The notes under the pieces are model-generated. The model saw nothing but the letters and a program-made list of their open reading frames with translations. It did no database searches and was not told the origin of the DNA. This document shows, piece by piece, positions 45,565 through 56,325 of a stretch of DNA of 64,000 bases; positions within the stretch are counted from its first letter, which is position 1, and each line of letters begins with the position of its first letter. This stretch comes from Tetrapyrgos nigripes (taxonomy: Eukaryota; Basidiomycota; Agaricomycetes; Agaricales; Campanellaceae), in the NCBI GenBank assembly GCA_013368315.1, contig JAACJM010000323.1, positions 1-64,000 of the forward strand. Direction: 5' to 3'. A program made the position numbers and the translations under genes.

Positions 45565-47429
45565 CTATTCATTGTGAGGTACAGACCATTTCATGACAGC
45601 GGCCCTGAGCTGGGCAATAACACCACTTGCGAGACCCATACCCTTCAGTTCCCACACCTCGGTGTACTCAAAAGTATCTGTATTATCATAACCATTGTCC
45701 TCCAGTGTCTTCAGTGTTTCCTCCTTGATCTTGGCAGACTGGCAAAACTCAGAGATTGACATAGTAGGACCAGGTGCTCAAGTAACAGGAAGAAGGATTT
45801 CAGAGAGCTTCTGTTTCTCCTTGAGGCCATTATAGAGTGGACCAGGGGCAGTGGGTTGAAGAGAACAAAGAGGTCAGGTGAGAGAGTGATGTTGGCGTTG
45901 GGAGCCTGTGTAGGAGCTGCTGCTGCTGCCGTGTTTGCATCCTTGAGAGCCTTACGTTGTTGCAGAGGTGTATGCTTGCCAAGCTTCTGGGCATTGACAA
46001 CAGAAAAGAGTTTATGATTGGGAGGCTTTTCGAGTGTTGCAGTGATGTTGCCATCAAGCTGTGCACAAAAGAACATTGTTAGATGATGAAGCAGCACACA
46101 CAGATAACACACCATAGCAGCGGCCCAAATGTCCATCTAGTTATGAGTGAGGGGCACATGTGTTGCATCCTCTGGATCAGTCCAACAGTAGCTGTCCTTG
46201 TTGGAGCACGTTTTTGAGCCACATTTCCAGCATTCCTGGAGTTTCTTGATGTTATCGATGAGAGGTCGCTTCTCAGGATCAATATTGTCAGCACTCAGTA
46301 CCTAGAGAACAGTCAGGCATCTACAATGAGAATTGGTGACAACGTTGAAGGGACTGACCTTGGATTTAGATTTCTTTTTCTTCTTCCTGGTGGATTCTTC
46401 TTGCTGCATAGTGTTAGCTGCTGCTGCTGCTGCACCTGCATTGTTCTCTTTTGTGGCCTGTAGGAAAAGGAATCAGATTTTGCATATACTGAGAGACTAC
46501 AGCCAAAGGACAAGCAAAGAAAAACATATGGAGGAACCAGTGGTCAGTTCAGGTGCCACACTTGGAGCTGTGTTACATACAATGTAGACGTTGGCAGTGG
46601 CTTTCTTTGTAGCCCGTTCAAGGAAGGATTGGTAACTCTCTGCTGTATCGAGGGTGATTGGGTTGGGAGCAACAATGCAAACAGTAAATGAAATAGCATA
46701 ATCGGAAATGCTAATCTTCTTGGGCTTGTAATGTTCATTGATGCATACAAGTAGCTGAGCTTCAAAGGTAGACCAGGGTTCTGAAACATCAATCTTCCAG
46801 ACAAGTGTAGCTGCAAGGTTGACACTGATTATGTTCACAGCTTGATAACCAGAGTGAGTCATGATCAGAAGTGAATAGTGCATTGACGTACCTGGTGCAG
46901 ATTTTTTCTGCTTGTCAACCATCATTGATGTATCATCAGTGGCCTTCCCATTGTCTTCTGCATTGCCAGGATCTGAAACTGAGTACATTGTAGTATGAGT
47001 TAGGAAGAACAGTTAGCAGTAATATATAGTGAGGCAAACACAGCATACCTGTGGTCTTTCATGGTCTTCCCCAAGGCCTTTTTGGGTTTATTGGCTGGGT
47101 GGAAGCTAGACGAGAGAGGAAATGAGAAAAGATGATAAAGAAGTGATAACAGAAAAAATACTAGTGGATCCGCTCTCATCCAGTTTCCACTTGTTTTTCT
47201 TTTCCTTCTCTTGCTTCTCCTGTGCCTTGTGCAGCTTTGCAAGGATCTCATCTGCTTTGGGATCCAGAGGGTCTTCAGGAAGAGAATCATCTGTTTCATC
47301 ACCAGGAGAATGCAACTTGCTTGAATGAGAATGTTGTGAAGAGGTATCAGAGGAGATAGTGATGGTGGAAGACTCCTCATCGTCACATTCAGAGCTTGGG
47401 GAATCTATGTATTTCGTGCCTCTCACCAT
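45565..47429 (-). pseudogene. SAM-domain-like accessory gene inside the Tc1/mariner element
   Basis: Starts MVRGTKYIDSPSSECDD at 47429: an acidic, Ser-rich N-terminus, then a coiled, Lys-rich segment (KADEILAKLHKAQEKQEKEK). Several short exons follow. A folded domain occupies about 46845-46570 (SEPWSTFEAQLLVCINEHY, then ISDYAISFTVCIV). A Lys-rich linker is followed by a CxxC..C..C segment (CWKCGSKTCSNKDS, about 46230-46190), which may bind zinc. The C-terminal 65 residues (about 45762-45565: MSISEFCQSAKIKEETLKTL, then LKGMGLASGVIAQLRAAVMK) look like a SAM-type helical domain. One nonsense codon (TAG near 46138, in HN*MDIWAAAM) shows decay. The family recurs in basidiomycete genomes, as I recall it; function unknown. 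Confidence 0.55.
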
Positions 47430-48039
47430 AGTGGAAGAGAATGAGAAAAAGAGTTGCACTCAGTGACGCATCAGCTCAAATTTGGCTTAGTTATATTTTA
47501 GATTTTTTAAAATTCTACTTGAAGTCCCGTGGGCTCAGATCGGTGAGTGCCATGAATTATGCAAAGTGCTGTAATACAATCCATATAGACTTACTATACT
47601 ATTCACTAGACCTTTGGTCAGCGTAATAACAACAGCTATGGCATTCTTTTGCACAGGGAGAGGAGGATAGTCTTCATTATGTTGAGAGAGTTCCTGATGC
47701 ACAACAAGTGGTACGGTAAATAGAGAAGCCTTCCCAGACCCAGTTCCAGTAATAAAAAAATGACATGTTCATGATTGAGAACCTGGGAAATGGGTCCTAT
47801 TTGATAGTCATGCAGTCCATTTGGCCATTGAGGAATACACCGAGAAACAACGAGTTTGAGCACTTCTAATCCAGAATCTTCAGTCCATGTGGGTTTTAGA
47901 AGCATAAGAATAAAAGCAAACAGGTTAAGGGTGCAACAAGAGTGAAATGAGGGTGGGATACAGTCAATGGCAAGCTGAAGATGATGTTAAGAGAAGAAGA
48001 CATGTCGACCAAATAAGGCCAGAGGCGTGGGAGCTCGCA

Positions 48040-48074
48040 TGATTATGTCATAAGTCATCAGCGCTGCCTGCGCC
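48040..48074 (-). repeat. Right terminal inverted repeat
   Basis: TGATTATGTCATA, five bases, TCAGCGCTGCCTGCGCC, then TA. Reverse-complement partner of 37470-37505; lies about 135 bp upstream of the RecQ-like coding sequence. Confidence 0.6.
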
Positions 48075-48360
48075 TACAGAAAACCATAAGACTAGGTATT
48101 TGCAACCCATTTTTGAGCAGGCTCTAATTGCCTTTGCTTTCACTTTGTTCAAGTAGAGATAGGTTTAGCCAAACACGTTCACATGGTTTGTTCCCAGATA
48201 AAATTTGACTTACTTGCCGTTGAAATGACAAAACTTGTATCATAAGTATTTTCTAGATTATGTTACGATCAAACATTATAATTGATTTGTGGGATAAAAA
48301 CCTCCCAAATAGGATGAGATTTGTGTGGCTTTGTAAAAATGTGTTCAAACGAGTGAAGTA

Positions 48361-48448
48361 CAGTGACCGACAAAACTGATGTCACCCCCATGACCAGATT
48401 CAATTCAAAAAGTCAATTGGGAGGTGACATCAGTTTTGTCAGTCACTA
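48361..48448. mobile_element. 88-bp miniature inverted-repeat element
   Basis: The ends CAGTGACCGACAAAACTGAT and the inverted ATCAGTTTTGTCAGTCACTA pair over about 26 bp with two mismatches. TA flanks both sides (48359-48360 and 48449-48450). Size, TA sites and ends suggest a Tc1/mariner-derived MITE. Confidence 0.75.
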
Positions 48449-48450
48449 TA

Positions 48451-48622
48451 TCTGTGCATGATTTGGTGTGAAAATACTCGGAATTTTCTGATGCAGATTT
48501 GGCTCACATGCCCGCAAAGTACTTTCTGTCACAGTGCAGAAAGCATGGTGAATACTTTGCGGGCATGTGAGCCAAATCTGCATCAGAAAATTGCGAGTAT
48601 TTCACACCAAATCAGGCACAGG
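48451..48622. mobile_element. 172-bp near-perfect palindromic element
   Basis: Arms of about 70 bp (from CTGTGC.TGATTTGGTGTGA through GATTTGGCTCACATGCCCGC to AAAGTA) pair almost perfectly around a roughly 30-bp centre. That centre itself folds (CTTTCTG with CAGAAAG). TA dinucleotides border it at 48449-48450 and 48623-48624, the first shared with the neighbouring MITE. No coding capacity. Confidence 0.8.
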
Positions 48623-49412
48623 TACTTTTAGGACCTTTAAATTGAATTCCCGTGAAAATTTAGGATGCAAAGTCAACTCGAAACAGTACTTATTGAGTGG
48701 TCAGAATGGCAGTCAAAAGATTGACGCGGAAGTAGCTGTGCAGCCGCGGAATTCGACTTGGAGCTTTCTTGCAAGTTCTGCTTCATTTTTCACCGAGATT
48801 TTTGGAATACAGATTCATATAGACTACTACTAATGGGTAGTCAAATAATATATGTAATGTTCTGCTTGAATAGTAGTGCAAATATGGGGAAACTGACTGT
48901 GTGAGTATTTGATGATTATGTCATAACTATGCAGCGCTGCCTGCCTATCACGCCGGAAGTACGTTTCTATCGGCTCGACGGATAGATGAGCAGATAGGTG
49001 TACAGAAGTAGGATGTATTTGAAGTTCAGATATATATACAAATAAATGCTATATTTTGACTCTAAATATTCGTACAGAAAGAACGTATATCTGGAAACCC
49101 CTAATTACACTTGATAGGTAAACAAAAAGATGGCACATGTAATCTATGTAAAGATGTACAAAAAGACGCCTAATTTGTATAGCTATTCGAACAAAAGAAA
49201 GATAACCTTTTAAAGCTCCGGATACATGTCCAGAAATCCCGTATATCTGAAGCACATATACAGGTGCAGATAGGAGTCCAAATGGACCATCTATCCAGAG
49301 TTCAGATAGGTCCGCAGATATATCGTATTTCCGGAGTCAGAATAGGACGCAGGCGCGTCAGTGGCTTGACGCAGTCGCGTTTCCAACGCGTCCACAGCAA
49401 GGCGCATCTGCG
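48623..49412. other. Repeat-like DNA without genes
   Basis: Contains a second copy of the right TIR motif (48912-48945: TGATTATGTCATAA, then GCAGCGCTGCCTGCC, then TA). Degenerate CAGATA/ATAGG words follow (48960-49350), then GACGCG-rich DNA (49350-49410). No recognisable protein. Confidence 0.5.
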
Positions 49413-50164
49413 TCAGAAGTCGTCGTGTACGCTGTTGCTGCCAAGTTTGGCTTTGCATGTAGCATCGGCCCGTCCTTCCCAAGACGATAAATGTGTGATG
49501 GTCTTGAAAGCGTTGTCTTGCAAAACGTAGATGCCCTGGATTGACTTGGTGAGCTGGAATACCTTGAGGGACGGGGTAAAAACGCACCCTATGGTTCGTC
49601 CGCAGGTTGTCCACTTGTCTATCCCAACACGCTGCCCACAGATCCTTGCATACAAATTTGATGACGTCCAAGGTTTCTGTAAATAGAGATCTGTCCCGAC
49701 ATAATCTAAGGACAGTTAGAGTGGTATTGATTACACTGTAAAGAGGTATACGTACCTCTCTGCAAAGTTCGCGCCAACATGCAATCCGATAGCTTCAAGA
49801 CGCGTTCTGATAGCTTCTTCCTCTTCATCCACTGCAGCGTTTTTCCCTGAACGAGAATTGAGACTGATCAGGACGGTCGAGTCTCTGGGGTTTTCGGTCT
49901 TTAGAGGCAAAGTCGATAGTGCAGGTTGTGGTGGTGGGATCAGTCCGGCATCGACCATTTCTTTTTCTATATCCTCTTGGACCGAGCAGTCACTACAGCT
50001 GAAGATTCACGTAGAGTGTTGACGACTTTGATCAAGAAATAGTCCATCATTGCGCCGTCGACATAGCGCATTGGCGGATCGGCCAGAGTAGCGGGACTCG
50101 GAGTGACCAGCGAGCTGGCGGATTTGGAGGAGCTCGAGATCTGTATGGAAGGGCGACTGGACAT
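49413..50164 (-). pseudogene. trs33: TRAPP complex subunit, TRAPPC6/Trs33-like, truncated
   Basis: From the ATG at 50164 the minus strand reads a Ser-rich start, then MDYFLIKVVNTLRESSAVVT and ARSK. The frame then shifts by what looks like a 2-bp TA insertion near 49970, continuing EKEMVDAGLIPPPQ, LEAIGLHVGANFAER (49756) and a 50-bp intron. The exon 49705-49588 gives TLDVIKFVCKDLWAACWDRQ and VDNLRTNHR. Exon 49535-49413 gives GIYVLQDNAFKTITHLSSWE, then GRADATCKAKL. These are the Bet3-fold signatures of Trs33, a vesicle-tethering TRAPP core subunit. The conserved C-terminal helix region (FP.G..RG.L..LG) is absent. Downstream DNA is repeat-like, so the 3' end appears lost. A 35-bp intron would be an alternative to the frameshift. 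Confidence 0.7.
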
Positions 50165-50590
50165 GGTGGTTGATGGAAGAGGAGACACGGCGAGTAGTTG
50201 TACCAATGGATGATCTTCATGGGCTCCCGGAAACAAGTGCACCGACAGCGGATGAAGTTTGGACCGTACGAGGCACAGTCTGAGTGGAGGTTCGAAGCGA
50301 GGAACGAAATAGCATCTGACGCCAAGCGCTGCACAATGAACTGAGAGAGAGTGGAGGGTAACTCTGCATTATCCTCATGTGGAGAACTTTGTTGGTTGAC
50401 CTTCACAGAGGATTCCAAAAATACGGGCTAACAGCTCGACGGGCAAAGACGGAGGAATGGCCGGTTGGGATGGCAAACATCCAAATCTACACCCAAGAAT
50501 GTACATACAACGCAGATACGAAAGCAAGAAACACGATAGCAAACAGAAAACAACGACGCTAAAGAAAAAGAGGAGAAAAGCCCCAATTGC

Positions 50591-51129
50591 TCAGCCAACA
50601 AGTTCCCTCGCCCTATCAACGGCGTCGCAGGCATCTCTCAATCCAAATGCTGCTTTGAAGACGAATTCCTCTCGGTGCTTTGAAGAGCAATTCGGGCAAG
50701 CGCCATTGCTTTTGTGGGTATATTTGAGTACTTGCTGATGAGCTTCATGTTCTGAAACATTTGTGAGTGAAAAGACTGATGGATACTGATTCAAAACGTA
50801 CCGATACCGAACATTCTCTCTTCGCTGACCCGGACCGAATATACCAGTTTGAATCCCTTCGACTTGTCTTTGCACCTCCACTCCTGCAATCTGCGTCTCG
50901 GTGTGCGACGGGTACAGCCGATTTTGCAGGCTTTGCCGTTTCTAAAGGACAGGACGTACACCCAAGCATCCCTCTTCACCCTAGCGGAAACTGGCCTAAC
51001 CACCCAGTCATGGAAAACCAGAAACTTGCGGAAACGGTGAATGAACGATATGTAGAGTAGCATATCACGTACCACCATGAGTACGTGAATGTATTTGGGG
51101 CTTTGAGGATGTGTAGGCCCAGGCGGCAA
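50591..51129 (-). CDS. T5orf172 (DUF1766, GIY-YIG-like) domain protein
   Basis: Three exons (51129-51073, 51024-50802, 50751-50591) join in frame into about 146 residues. The core WVYVLSFRNGKACKIGCTRR, then RRRLQEWRC, has the Y-V-L....KIG.T..P.RRL..W pattern of the T5orf172/DUF1766 domain, which is related to GIY-YIG nucleases. The last exon has EHEAHQQVLKYTH and a CPNC..KHREEF motif, as in fungal members (a His/Cys pair after the domain). No stop interrupts the joined frame. It lies upstream of and divergent from the MMS22-like gene (ATGs about 165 bp apart), so the two may share a promoter. The molecular role in fungi is not known; DNA binding is inferred from the family. The N-terminus is the least certain part. 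Confidence 0.6.
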
Positions 51130-51293
51130 TGACAGAGGCGGGAGGCGGTGACCAAAGCGTCGGTCGCGTGATTATTGCTCGCGTCAATTCCTTCTCCCAA
51201 CTCCCTCTCATTTCCTTCCTTTCCCTCTCTTAAAACTCGAAGGCACAGACTTCTCTTTCCTTTCTCCTTCTCCTTCTCTTTCTCTTTCCGCTT

Positions 51294-53281
51294 TTGTCTC
51301 AGGACCCTCTCAATATGTTTACCACCTCATCTCGTTCTCTCACTCCACCCGATAGTGAAGACCAATACGTTGAAATGTCAGTGATGCCGCAGGAGCAGCA
51401 GGATGGTATCATTTCACAAGATGTAGTGGATAATCTGCTGGACTTTGAGGATTTTGGCCCTCCTCGTCCTCATTCTGTACCTACTTCTCAGTTGGGACTT
51501 GATGAAAGTGCCGAGGTATTCCCAGTGTCTCTCTCAAGATCTCCAGATAGACCCCTTGACATACTGGATACACCAGATGATGCTATCGAATTCAAGGGCA
51601 ATTTACTCCAGTCATCCCCCTTGTCGTCACCTTCGTCACGAGCTCACCCGTCTGCTCTGTGGCAATCGCTTTCACCAGTTTCTCGTACTTCTGTACCTCA
51701 TCTATCCGACCCGACGGATGTGCCATCTGGGGATGCTTTAGTCGCACAGATCCTCCAGGACTCCGAGAACGATCATTCTCATAGATATCGCCTCCGGACC
51801 CGTCAGCTTCGCCAGTTAAACCCTTACAAATTCGACGCCCAGGTGTATAAACGCTCTCTGAAGGATAATCCAGATGCCATAGTGAAGGTTCGGAGTCCAG
51901 ATCGTGAACGCCATCGTCATCAAGAAGACCGGTACGAAGAGGAGGAGTCTCAGGATAGGGCGTATACTCAGCTAGAGGATGAAGATCAAACGCAGGCCGG
52001 TCCCGACCGACAAGCAAACAACAGCTTCGATTTAGAGCCAATGGACATTGAGGAAGAGCCAGATATTGTTGCGGACCGGAAAGAGTGGAAAGCTGAAGAG
52101 AGAGCAAAACTACGGGCTCAAAAGGAACGAGAGCGTCTACAACGGCAGAAGAAAGTGAAACCATTCCCACTGACTCCTTTCGCAGTAAGTCCAGGTACTT
52201 TACAGTGCTTTACTCTTTAGCTGACCGTTCTTAACCAGGAAATCCGAAATACAACGCACCCTGATCCCACTTCGCCTACACCAAACCCATTGCCCAGCCC
52301 TCCCATCGTTCCGCCAACACACCGAGTTAGGGTTCACAGCACCTCATCCGACAGCCACAGAGTCTCCACGCCAATTCCTCAGCGGGCTTCTTCACCGGTA
52401 TCAACCACAGGTCGGAGTGAAATGTCCCTTCCCCAAATCCTGGTATAATTATGGACGATGAATTCACGCGGCTCTCTCCCGGCGCTTCTGACATTAATGC
52501 ACCACCTGTCACTGACGGCGATGTAGATATCGATTTGACTGGTCCCCAGAGCAGCGACGAAAATCAGTCAGAGACTCAATCTGATTCTGCATCAGAGATC
52601 GTCTCCTCTAGCTTGAGCAAGCGGGAGAAGGAGCGATTGAGAGCCAAGGAGAAAGTATGACAAAAGAACATGAAACGGCAGGAAATACTTGGACGCATGT
52701 ACCCAGCGTTCATGATGAAAAGGATGCTTGGTGATGGGCTCAAGGCTCAGACTCGACTGCAAGGCCAAAGAAATTCGAAGGAAAACGATGCTCCTCTTCA
52801 ACCTGGTCAAGCTCGTTCCAGAAGGGTTGTTACTTCTTCACCTCGAGCAATCCGAGGGGACCACGACTCTTCAGACGACGATGACACAGCAGGCCAAGTC
52901 TTGCCCTCGACTTCATCTTGCAGATCTCCTGGATGGCAAGAAGACGACATGGACCTCTCTCATTTCTCTGACTCCGAAAACCTGCTTCGACGAACACCAT
53001 CTCCAGCACAATCCATCCCTGTCGAAGTCATAGAATTGTCTGATAGTGGCGACGAGAGCGACGATGAAGGAGACGTCAATGAAGAGAGGATTAATCAGTA
53101 TCTTCAGGACGATAACGTGGCTATGGAGGAAACTCTCATTGACTACATGCTCTACAGAGCCCCCACCTGTGGAGAAAGGAAAACGAGATCAAGAAAGCAG
53201 AGCGAGTCTTCTCGTAAACCTCCGACCATATTACTGGTCTTACATTCCCTGACTCCGAAACCAACCGTCGATCCACACTAG
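51294..53281 (+). pseudogene. Mus7/MMS22-like protein, N-terminal part, decaying
   Basis: Exon 51294-52184 (a second ATG at 51315) joins across a 54-bp intron to 52239. The first exon carries an acidic Ser/Pro-rich region and the motif YRLRTRQLRQLNPYKFDAQV, then YKRSL. This resembles the R.LR.R...QL.PY..E...Y signature of Mus7/MMS22 proteins, which act in repair of stalled replication forks with the Rtt101 ubiquitin ligase. A Lys/Arg-rich coil (EERAKLRAQKERERLQRQKK) follows. Near 52425 the frame shifts to MDDEFTRLSPGASDINAPP. At 52658-52660 a TGA interrupts ERLRAKEKV*QKNMKRQEIL, where CGA would read Arg. The acidic middle (SDSGDESDDEGD) continues to about 53150. The large C-terminal part expected for the family is missing. 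Confidence 0.5.
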
Positions 53282-54043
53282 TCTTAGTCTTCACCAAGGA
53301 TGATGCTGGCAGAGATATTTTTTGGCGGAAGCGTGTTGCAAGGGATGGTTGCACTGGGAGTAGCAGTGATGAGGCTGTGGCTTTGGAAGGATCGTTAGGC
53401 ACAGGCAGCGGCTTGACGAAAGTGTCGGTCGCGTGATCCACTTCATTCTTCACCTATTCAGCTCGTCTTTCCTCTCCTCCTCGTTTGTGTTGAAATACGT
53501 TGGGGCACGAAAAGCAGGGGGAAAGAACGTTTGACCTCGTATTGGTACCAGAGGCAAAATCCTCGAGGTCAATGGGAGCGATGCAACCCGTATCCCTTCC
53601 AATAACGGGTAGAACCACCCATAACCCCATACGTATACGAGACACTATGCCACGCTGAGAATACCCAGCCTATGCCACCACCGATCATTTAGATGCCCTC
53701 GACTGACGATCTAGTCCAGATGAGAGTCCGAAACCCCAAATCCAAGTTGAAAAAACCGGACTGGTGAACAAGCGGGAACGTCACGGTGATGAGTGCGTAG
53801 TGGGTACCAGCTGGACAAAGTCCAGAGAAGATGATCGCTCTGTCCACCTGATGACGATGTAATGCTAAGGTATAGGAGATAGCGACAGTGGCTTTCTCAG
53901 GGAGTGGAGACGAGAGGCAGAATATTGTCCAAGAATAATAAAGGAGCTATGGGAAGAGTCGGGTAGGATTCTAAACTGCATATCATTAGCAAAAAAAAAT
54001 GCAAGAATGACCAGTACGCTTACCGTGCGGCCACCGCATAGAC

Positions 54044-54100
54044 GCAAATTCTATCTGTATCAGAAGACGAAACAAGTTCGTCTTCAAGGGACGGAAATGA
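54044..54100 (+). repeat. ACGAAAC..ATTCGT element, copy A (partial)
   Basis: AATTCTATCTGTATCAGAAG followed by ACGAAACAAGTTCGTCTTC and CGGAAA. Same order as copies B-D, but the right half is diverged. Confidence 0.5.
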
Positions 54101-56325
54101 TCGGTCTAGAGTATTCAGCGTCTTTTAGCGCGTGAACGACTCTACCAGGCACGTAAATAGCGATGGGATGGTAGCAGCAATGAAAACAGCCATGCTATGG
54201 GGTAGCAGGCAAAAAGGGCCAGTTTTGATGAAGCGAGAGCCAGGACGCAAAGTTCATGAGATGCGATATCTTCCATGCTAGTATTTTGAGTACCAGCTGG
54301 GTCGTCGAAGAGTAAGACGTTGGCAATGTCTTCAGACGACATTCCTTCGAGCCCGTCCCACTAGCATAACCAATACGAATATCAGAGACTCGCTCCACCG
54401 CTCCTTTCAACAGCAACAACGGAGCGATCGTTGACTGTAACGCTTGTATGAATGGAATACATGTATGAATCGTCGAGTTGAATCGTCAATAGTACCGGAT
54501 TCCTTCTTCCCTGCATCTGGGAGGTATTTCAGTTGGCTATCGCGTTCACAGTATCAGACGACCCACGTACAACAAGTAAAAGCATTCCCATTGCCAATCT
54601 GTAGGCAAAGACTTGCAAAACGACTCTGGTAGGATCACCAGTGCCCGTCCAGCATTTTCATTGTTTTGCTAACACTGTACACGGAGAAAGAAAGACGATT
54701 AGAAGTCTTCAGTATAAGGAGAAAGAACACCCACATAAACATACATGACCAGAACGTACGGAGAAAACAGTCCCAATGACCATTCTCCTATCTTCTCATC
54801 ATGTCATGTTGAAATTGCGCGACGTTAGACTATTTCGGTGACCCAGTGACCCAAAGCCTTGCGAAATCGATGATGTCCACGGCCACCTGGAAGAGGAAAT
54901 ACAACCCGACGAGCCCCAGGACCCAGAGTCAGTTGCGATAAGCTATAAAGAATGAAAAAAGCGTACCCGGTTGGGATATGCGAGCCTCCAATGCACACCA
55001 TAACCACCAGAGCTTCACCAATCCGTGCCAACCAACGAGTTCTCAGCTCCAGGAAACCCCGATAACGACGTCGGAAAGGTACCAACCCAACGAGAAACGG
55101 CCAGTGTCATATGTCTTGGTTCTGGGAGATTGATGAGCTGGCAGGTATTGATCGCTCTGGAGAACGTCTACAGGGACTGGGGTAGTCGGACTCGCGTGCG
55201 TTATCGATAACGACCTCGGAAACTAGGTAGAGAAGGTCCCAAACGTTGGAAAAATTTCCAGAATAAAAATCCGCATGTACGTCGAGGACATAATGCCCTC
55301 AACGCCCAAACCACTGAGACCAGCACCAAGCTGCGCCCATCAGCGGATTCCTAGCCCCAATAGACTTCGCTAACGAAGCCCGAAGCATTTCAATCCAGCT
55401 GAAAACGACTTGGCACGTATGTCTTCAGGGTCTCCGTATGAGTAACTGTCTTCAAAAAGATCTTTACTATACACTGACTTCAAACAGGGACTCCAAGACT
55501 TCGTCTACCGAGTTTGCAAAGCCTGACAGAAAAAAAAATCAGATTACGATCATGAAGAGACGCCGCCGCAACTCACTGAGAGATCCAAACTCCTTCCTCA
55601 ATTCCCACATCCAACGAGTCACATACTCCATTACGGACCACCGCATATGCTTCAGATCAATCCTCAACAATCTATCATCCTCGTTCCATCTATTCTGTGT
55701 CCATTCTTCGTCTCCCAAAAATCCTCAAAGTAGACCGAACGAGCCCGTGGAAGCCGTTCAGAGGAACAGAATTCTTTCCGGGCTAGTAGTATATCAGAGA
55801 TCATGACTTTGGATTGAAGGGAATGATGACATACATCCGACCTGACCAAATTCTTCAATTTGGAGGGGCTTGGATTAGCCTTTGATTTGCGAGAAATGGT
55901 CCTCTTCTTGCTTGGAGTCTCGACGAGGTCAATGAGAGCACTACTAAATCTATTGACTCAGAGCGTGAGATGCAGCAAAAGTGGACACGCACTCTTGCTT
56001 GGGCTTGTCTGTCAAAAGGACAAAAAATGGTTTTCCCAATCGGAGGTGGTCTAAAAAATCGTATGAATTATAAGTGTCAGCATTGAAGAACGCCCCCAGT
56101 CACAAGTCAATGCACCTGATATTTAAGATACAAATCATCCATGAAAGTTTTCCTTGCTTCCGGTTTCCAAGGAATGAGGAACCTGGAGTATAAGCGTCAG
56201 CTTGGAAAGAAAAGGAGGAGGAGGAGGAGGAGGAGGAGGAGAAAAGAACTACCTTGCTACTGTACTGCAGATCTTCACACAATGGTGTCTCCTTCGTGAA
56301 GAAAGACCGATGTGGCGATAGAAGC

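Larger units (their letters stand above)
44222..47571. mobile_element. Tc1/mariner element with a second gene
   Basis: About 110-bp terminal inverted repeats begin CAGCACTTTGCATAATTC and continue with GGCACTCACC.ATCTGAGCCC. They are at 44222-44335 and, inverted, at 47460-47571. TA flanks both ends (44220-44221 and 47572-47573), the normal target duplication of this superfamily. A decayed transposase lies at the left on the plus strand and a decayed multi-exon SAM-domain-like gene at the right on the minus strand. The insertion lies within an intron of the RecQ-like relic. Confidence 0.8.
41697..47905 (-). pseudogene. RecQ-like DNA helicase, broken by two insertions
   Basis: Read on the minus strand: PQWPNGLHDYQIGPISQVL (about 47850-47790), Walker A GTGSGKAS (about 47730), ITLTKGLVNSI (about 47620) and then a splice donor. 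The rest of the first intron is past the Tc1/mariner insertion, and reading resumes at LHEIESFGLCGLSYCHETIT (about 44190). Further motifs are VDEAHLI followed by a stop where Ser would be expected (about 43950) and the C-terminal helicase motif FVQGGGRAGQD, expected QE.GRAGRD (about 43390). A zinc-region piece NLPLEISRLDC (about 42455) follows after the second solo LTR, then an acidic tail ending SATYGPARQKW (about 41710). Arg-to-Gln changes fit CpG decay. RecQ helicases unwind DNA 3' to 5'; here only the remains are present. Confidence 0.75.
37470..48074. mobile_element. TIR element with converging DUF6589 and RecQ-like genes
   Basis: The left end GGTGCAGGCAGTGCTGA, then five variable bases, then TATGACATAATCA (37471-37505) matches the reverse complement of the right end (48040-48074: GGCGCAGGCAGCGCTGA, five variable bases, TATGACATAATCA). 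Most differences outside the variable bases are C/T at CpG. Both ends are bordered by TA. Inside, a plus-strand DUF6589-type gene and a minus-strand RecQ-like helicase gene converge, about 30 bp apart at their 3' ends. Subtracting three later insertions (602, 632 and 3350 bp) leaves an ancestral element of about 6 kb. This composition is an inference from the ends and gene layout; I know no described family by this exact structure. Confidence 0.6.
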
